Shown here: positions 60,693 through 64,000 of the stretch, piece by piece
Position numbering within the stretch: the first letter of the stretch is position 1
Layout: the number at the start of each line of letters is the position of its first letter
NCBI GenBank assembly: GCA_035222895.1
Contig: JAVYIG010000605.1
Coordinates: forward strand, 62,001-126,000
Direction of reading: 5' to 3'
DNA: 64,000 nt
Origin: Strongylocentrotus droebachiensis
Lineage: Eukaryota; Echinodermata; Echinoidea; Camarodonta; Strongylocentrotidae
Translations under genes and position numbers: made by a program
Notes under the pieces: generated by a model
The model's database searches: none
The model's input: only the letters and a program-made list of their open reading frames with translations
What the model was told of the DNA's origin: nothing

Positions 60693-60891
60693 GATAAGAG
60701 GAAGAGGTTACGTTGGCAGCGCTCGGACGCAAGGGTCACGGAGGGCGCTATTGGGCGGGGGGGTATGAGCAATTTGGCGATGTGTTTTAAGTTTCGGTGA
60801 TGCAATGTTGAGGTGCAACAATAGCAAAGTAGAATAGGTAGATACGTAGATTTATATCGTAAATAATAAAATCAATACTGATTTTCATGAT
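60693..60891 (+). repeat. Right inverted terminal repeat of the DIRS element
   Basis: About 199 bp, the reverse complement of 55028-55204 in its inner ~155 bp (GATAAGAGGAAGAGG... AGGTAGATACGT). It has an outer extension GATTTATATCGTAAATAATA... that the left repeat lacks. Confidence 0.9.
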
Positions 60892-63800
60892 TCATTCCAT
60901 ATTAGTTGTTCTTTCTGATATATGACCTTGTAAGAAAAAAACTCATTGCAATTTGGGAATATGCCTCAAAAGACTTTTCATATCCCTTTGCCTTTATTTA
61001 TTCAATCTATTCCAAGGATATTATAGAAGTGGCTTTTGCTGTGGTTTCATGTACTAATGTTCTGAACATGAAGGCCTGTATTATTTTCTACAAAAGAGGG
61101 CTCCCTATAATACTTGAAAGTTTTTTGAAGTCAGAATGAAGGCCCTTTGGGTTTGTGATACAGAAGGGACATGGTGATCATGTATTTATCATTCATAGGT
61201 CATTCTAGATTGCAGAACCATCTTAATTTTCTTTTTACCCATGGCATATACTATTAATCAAGTGCAATACTTGAAATTGTCAAACTCAGAAGTTTCCAAA
61301 TAGGTAATATGTTTTTTAAATCATGAAGATAATCCACTAATTGAAATATGAGTCACGATAGTCGAATAATGTAATTTTCTTTTCCGACTACTTTAGCAAA
61401 TGGTTGTTGATTGAGATGAATGCAATTACAAACATTGTAGATGACCAAATCTAAATTTAGGAAATCATTTGGATTTGTTAATATTGAGTTGACCTTTTCA
61501 GACCTTTATAAATCTTGAGAGTATTGTAGATGAAGTATCTGCTGGATTATTAGGGTCAATCTGATCCTCCTCACACCCATACCTCTAATGTACATCCTGG
61601 ACATGAATTCAGAGAAAGCTAGCTCTCAACTTCAGAAGCTAGAAGGAAAGAAGAAATCCTCTTGGCTTTAGATTGAGTCCAAATCCGTTCTCTTATTTCA
61701 GTCAGGATTCACCAAGATGTCCGCTGATTAGAACCCAGCAGGATACCTTCCTTGGTCAAGTTATAAAGATTGACTTCTTGACTTCTTTCACTGAATAAAC
61801 CATCGTAGCCGTGGGTAACCGACCAGGACGACCGCTTGGAATAACCTTGTTGCTTTCTTTTTCAATTTCTCTCTTGATATGTTCTTGGAGCCATCCTAAT
61901 GAATAAAGACTACCTCCTAGAAAGAACAAATTTTGTGGAGGGAGGGATCGGGAGGAGGGGAAGAAGTGAGGGTTTTTGGTTCCCAGGGAGTGAGGGTGAA
62001 TTACGTGGCATTCTAGATCTCGTTGTGTGCCCTCGGGGTTGCAATGACTTGGGTTTACTGGAACCGTATTCAACGCATTGTAGTGGAAATTATGGATTTT
62101 AACAGAGGACGGAGGCATCGGAGCTGGGATGGCAGTAAGTTTAATCTAGATTTGATGTTATTATACCTCATTCATAAAGTTTGATTTACTTTGTAATGAG
62201 TTTAAAATCCAATCTGCATGTAATCACTGTGTTGTTATGAACGTGATAAATGAATACTTTAACAAATTATGGAATAGCAGTGATTTAAGGATGAGTGGTG
62301 AAATATGATACTTTTCAAGTTGAGTTGATAGGTGTAACAAGTGCTTGTGAGCATCTTCAAATGAAAAATTAGAGCACCTGAAGATCAAATGATTGTAAAT
62401 AGCAACGGAGTTTTATTTTTGTTTAATTTTGAGCAAATGTATACTGTATAGGTTCATTTTAAAGACAGTAAATGAGAATTTAAGTATTTATTGTCAACAG
62501 CTACATAATGGTCCTGACAAAAAACAGTGGTCTAATAAACTTGGATACTAACTTCATTTTGTTACAGAATACAGACCCACTGAAAAACACTCAGCGTCAA
62601 TTAAGCCCTGAGCCTAGATTGATGTTCTGTAGTGATTTCACTACACCAGTAATGAAGTTTTTTTTTCATGATCAAATATTATGTAGATGTTTGATTTTCA
62701 AAATCCTGGGTAACCAACTTTTTTTTGTTAATGCCACTGTACTGTATGTATATATTTTTTTTTGTGGGTGTAGTTCACCTAGTTTGCATGTGCTGTTGCT
62801 ATGTCAGGTTATATTCAGGCAAGTTGTAGGTTGTAAAGAGCAATTTTATTGCCCTAAAAAATCCTAAATTGAACTGGTTACTCTTTTGTGAGAAGCCATG
62901 TTATTGTTCATTGTTGAATATAGATCTAATGTAAAGTAGAATCAAATGACCTTACGTTATATTTTTAAAGATTGGCCATGGGTGGGGTAATAACACAGCG
63001 TAAAGTACGAGCACATATTTCAAGTCCCAATAACCTTCTCCATGGTAACTATACAAAGCAATATCAGATAGAGGATAGGATATAGAAACAAACCTCAGAG
63101 TTAACGATCTTGTTTTGAAACTGTTCTATATACGACTTCATAGTCTTCATAACTGAGATTTATTATTCCAACTCAACAAGGGGGCAGGAGTCATGAGCTT
63201 GACTCACTCAACAAACTCCATTTCTGAATATTTCAAAATTTTAGCAAGACGCTTGGATTTTATTGATGAAAGCATGTAGTACAGGATAAGCAAAGAATCA
63301 ATTTAGTCAAATGTTTTGTTCTAATAATGTAGTACTCAACATTGACAGCGTTCTAGGGGCAAAACACCATCTTAAATTTTTACTAACCCCCAATTTTGGC
63401 AATTTTTCTAATGGGACCCTTTGGTTTTGGAGGGTTTCTTTTGAATTCCTTAAAAGAGACTTATAATGAGTTTGACCTAGAGTTTCGAACCATGCTTTTT
63501 CAGTCCATGACTTTGCATATTAAGAGCTGAATTTTTTTCCTACTTTCAATGAAATGTCTAGATGGAGACTAGGAGAGTTACTACTTTTTGTCTCGGGAAG
63601 AATATTAGAAAATTTAGCGAAGCTGTAATACTTTTCAACAGGATATTTCATGTAAAGTAGGAGGCCTTCTGAGGCTAACACCATGTGACCTGCAAGAGTA
63701 GCCATGTTATTCTACCTCCTCAGAGGATTACTACCAACAAACCTGGTTGCTATGGCGATGTAGGGTCAAGACAGGTGCCAGGGAACGTACGTGTGGGGCT

Positions 63801-64000
63801 TCACAGCATTCTAGTTTGAATAACATGACATGAGGTTAAAATGACGTCAGCTTGGTATCCCAAAACTCAACATTCTTTACCCGATATCCAGTGGTTAAAT
63901 TCCTCTGTAAAGATGTTCACATATATTACCAGGATCATGATGTGGTATTGAACCCTTGTAGCTTCCTCTCCGCTGTGCTTTACCTCTCTGTTCTGACATT
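60892..64000 (+). other. Non-coding DNA after the DIRS element
   Basis: AT-rich sequence with only short ORFs. A minus-strand frame at 61756-62118 and a possible 29-nt exon at 62106-62134 are the only spots that stand out. If the host gene continues, this is intron 4 and beyond. No repeat family seen elsewhere in the window recurs here. Confidence 0.45.
62106..62134 (+). CDS. Candidate 29-nt micro-exon 5 of the host gene
   Basis: Acceptor GGATTTTAACAG, then 29 nt, then a perfect donor GTAAGT. Joined to the single base left by exon 4 it reads EDGGIGAGMA and ends in phase 0. The phase fit and perfect donor support it. The weak pyrimidine tract, tiny size and 7.4-kb distance (5.9 kb of it retrotransposon) are against it. 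Confidence 0.3.

Larger units (their letters stand above)
55028..60891 (+). mobile_element. Complete DIRS-type tyrosine recombinase retrotransposon (5.86 kb)
   Basis: Inverted terminal repeats bound the element, with three overlapping coding frames (gag-like, RT/RNase H/MT-like, tyrosine recombinase) and an internal complementary region at 60540-60639. DIRS elements copy RNA into circular DNA and insert with a tyrosine recombinase instead of an integrase, so no target duplication is expected (established). Here CATGAT occurs at both borders as shared sequence. The element is clearly GC-richer than its surroundings. All catalytic residues I looked for are present and no frame is broken except as described, so it may be recent and competent. 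It is inserted downstream of exon 4 in sense orientation. Confidence 0.92.

Noticed and set aside
62568-62650. Possible exon after TTTTGTTACAG
   Set aside because: In the phase needed after exon 4 it hits TGA after about 15 codons, and the downstream GTAATG donor is poor.

Overview
The window looks like AT-rich nuclear DNA of an animal with large introns. It contains GT-AG-bounded exons, many small non-autonomous DNA transposons, tRNA-derived SINEs, long (GA)n, (C)n and CTACTT arrays, and a GC-richer retroelement of the DIRS type. This mix suggests a marine invertebrate, with a sea urchin as my best guess, but nothing here proves the species. There are no bacterial genes, rRNA genes or CRISPR arrays.

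The only host gene I can support runs left to right in at least four coding exons: 1069-1191 (start codon), 15077-15223, 30227-30439 and 54227-54683. Every junction is GT-AG and the phases match (0/0, 0/0, 0/0, then a donor at phase 1), giving 313 residues of one open protein. It starts with a hydrophobic, probably membrane-anchored segment, continues through two charged globular exons and ends in a basic, Ser/Thr-rich stretch. I do not recognise the family. The 3' end lies beyond 54683, possibly via a 29-nt exon at 62106-62134 or outside the window.

The introns (13.9, 15.0 and 23.8 kb) are largely old mobile DNA. There are several families of TTAA-flanked miniature elements with AGG...CCT termini (19568-20103, 25436-25965, 40519-41020, 48706-49102, plus fragments). 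Two elements have CAGA-type termini and 6-bp target duplications (9413-9838, 24193-24646). TA-flanked elements lie at 31386-31869 and 32413-32810. A SINE lies at 23071-23350, and LINE scraps and microsatellites are scattered throughout. Just upstream of exon 3, a nine-unit tandem array (28485-29803) carries in every unit a possible 48-nt, phase 0/0 micro-exon. This is the most unusual structure in the host part of the window.

From 55028 to 60891, 344 bp after exon 4 and in the same orientation, lies an apparently complete DIRS-type tyrosine-recombinase retrotransposon. It has inverted terminal repeats, a gag-like ORF, an overlapping RT/RNase H/methyltransferase-like ORF, a tyrosine recombinase frame, and an internal complementary region that is the reverse complement of the two element ends joined together. 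The rest of the window (60892-64000) is non-coding as far as I can see.
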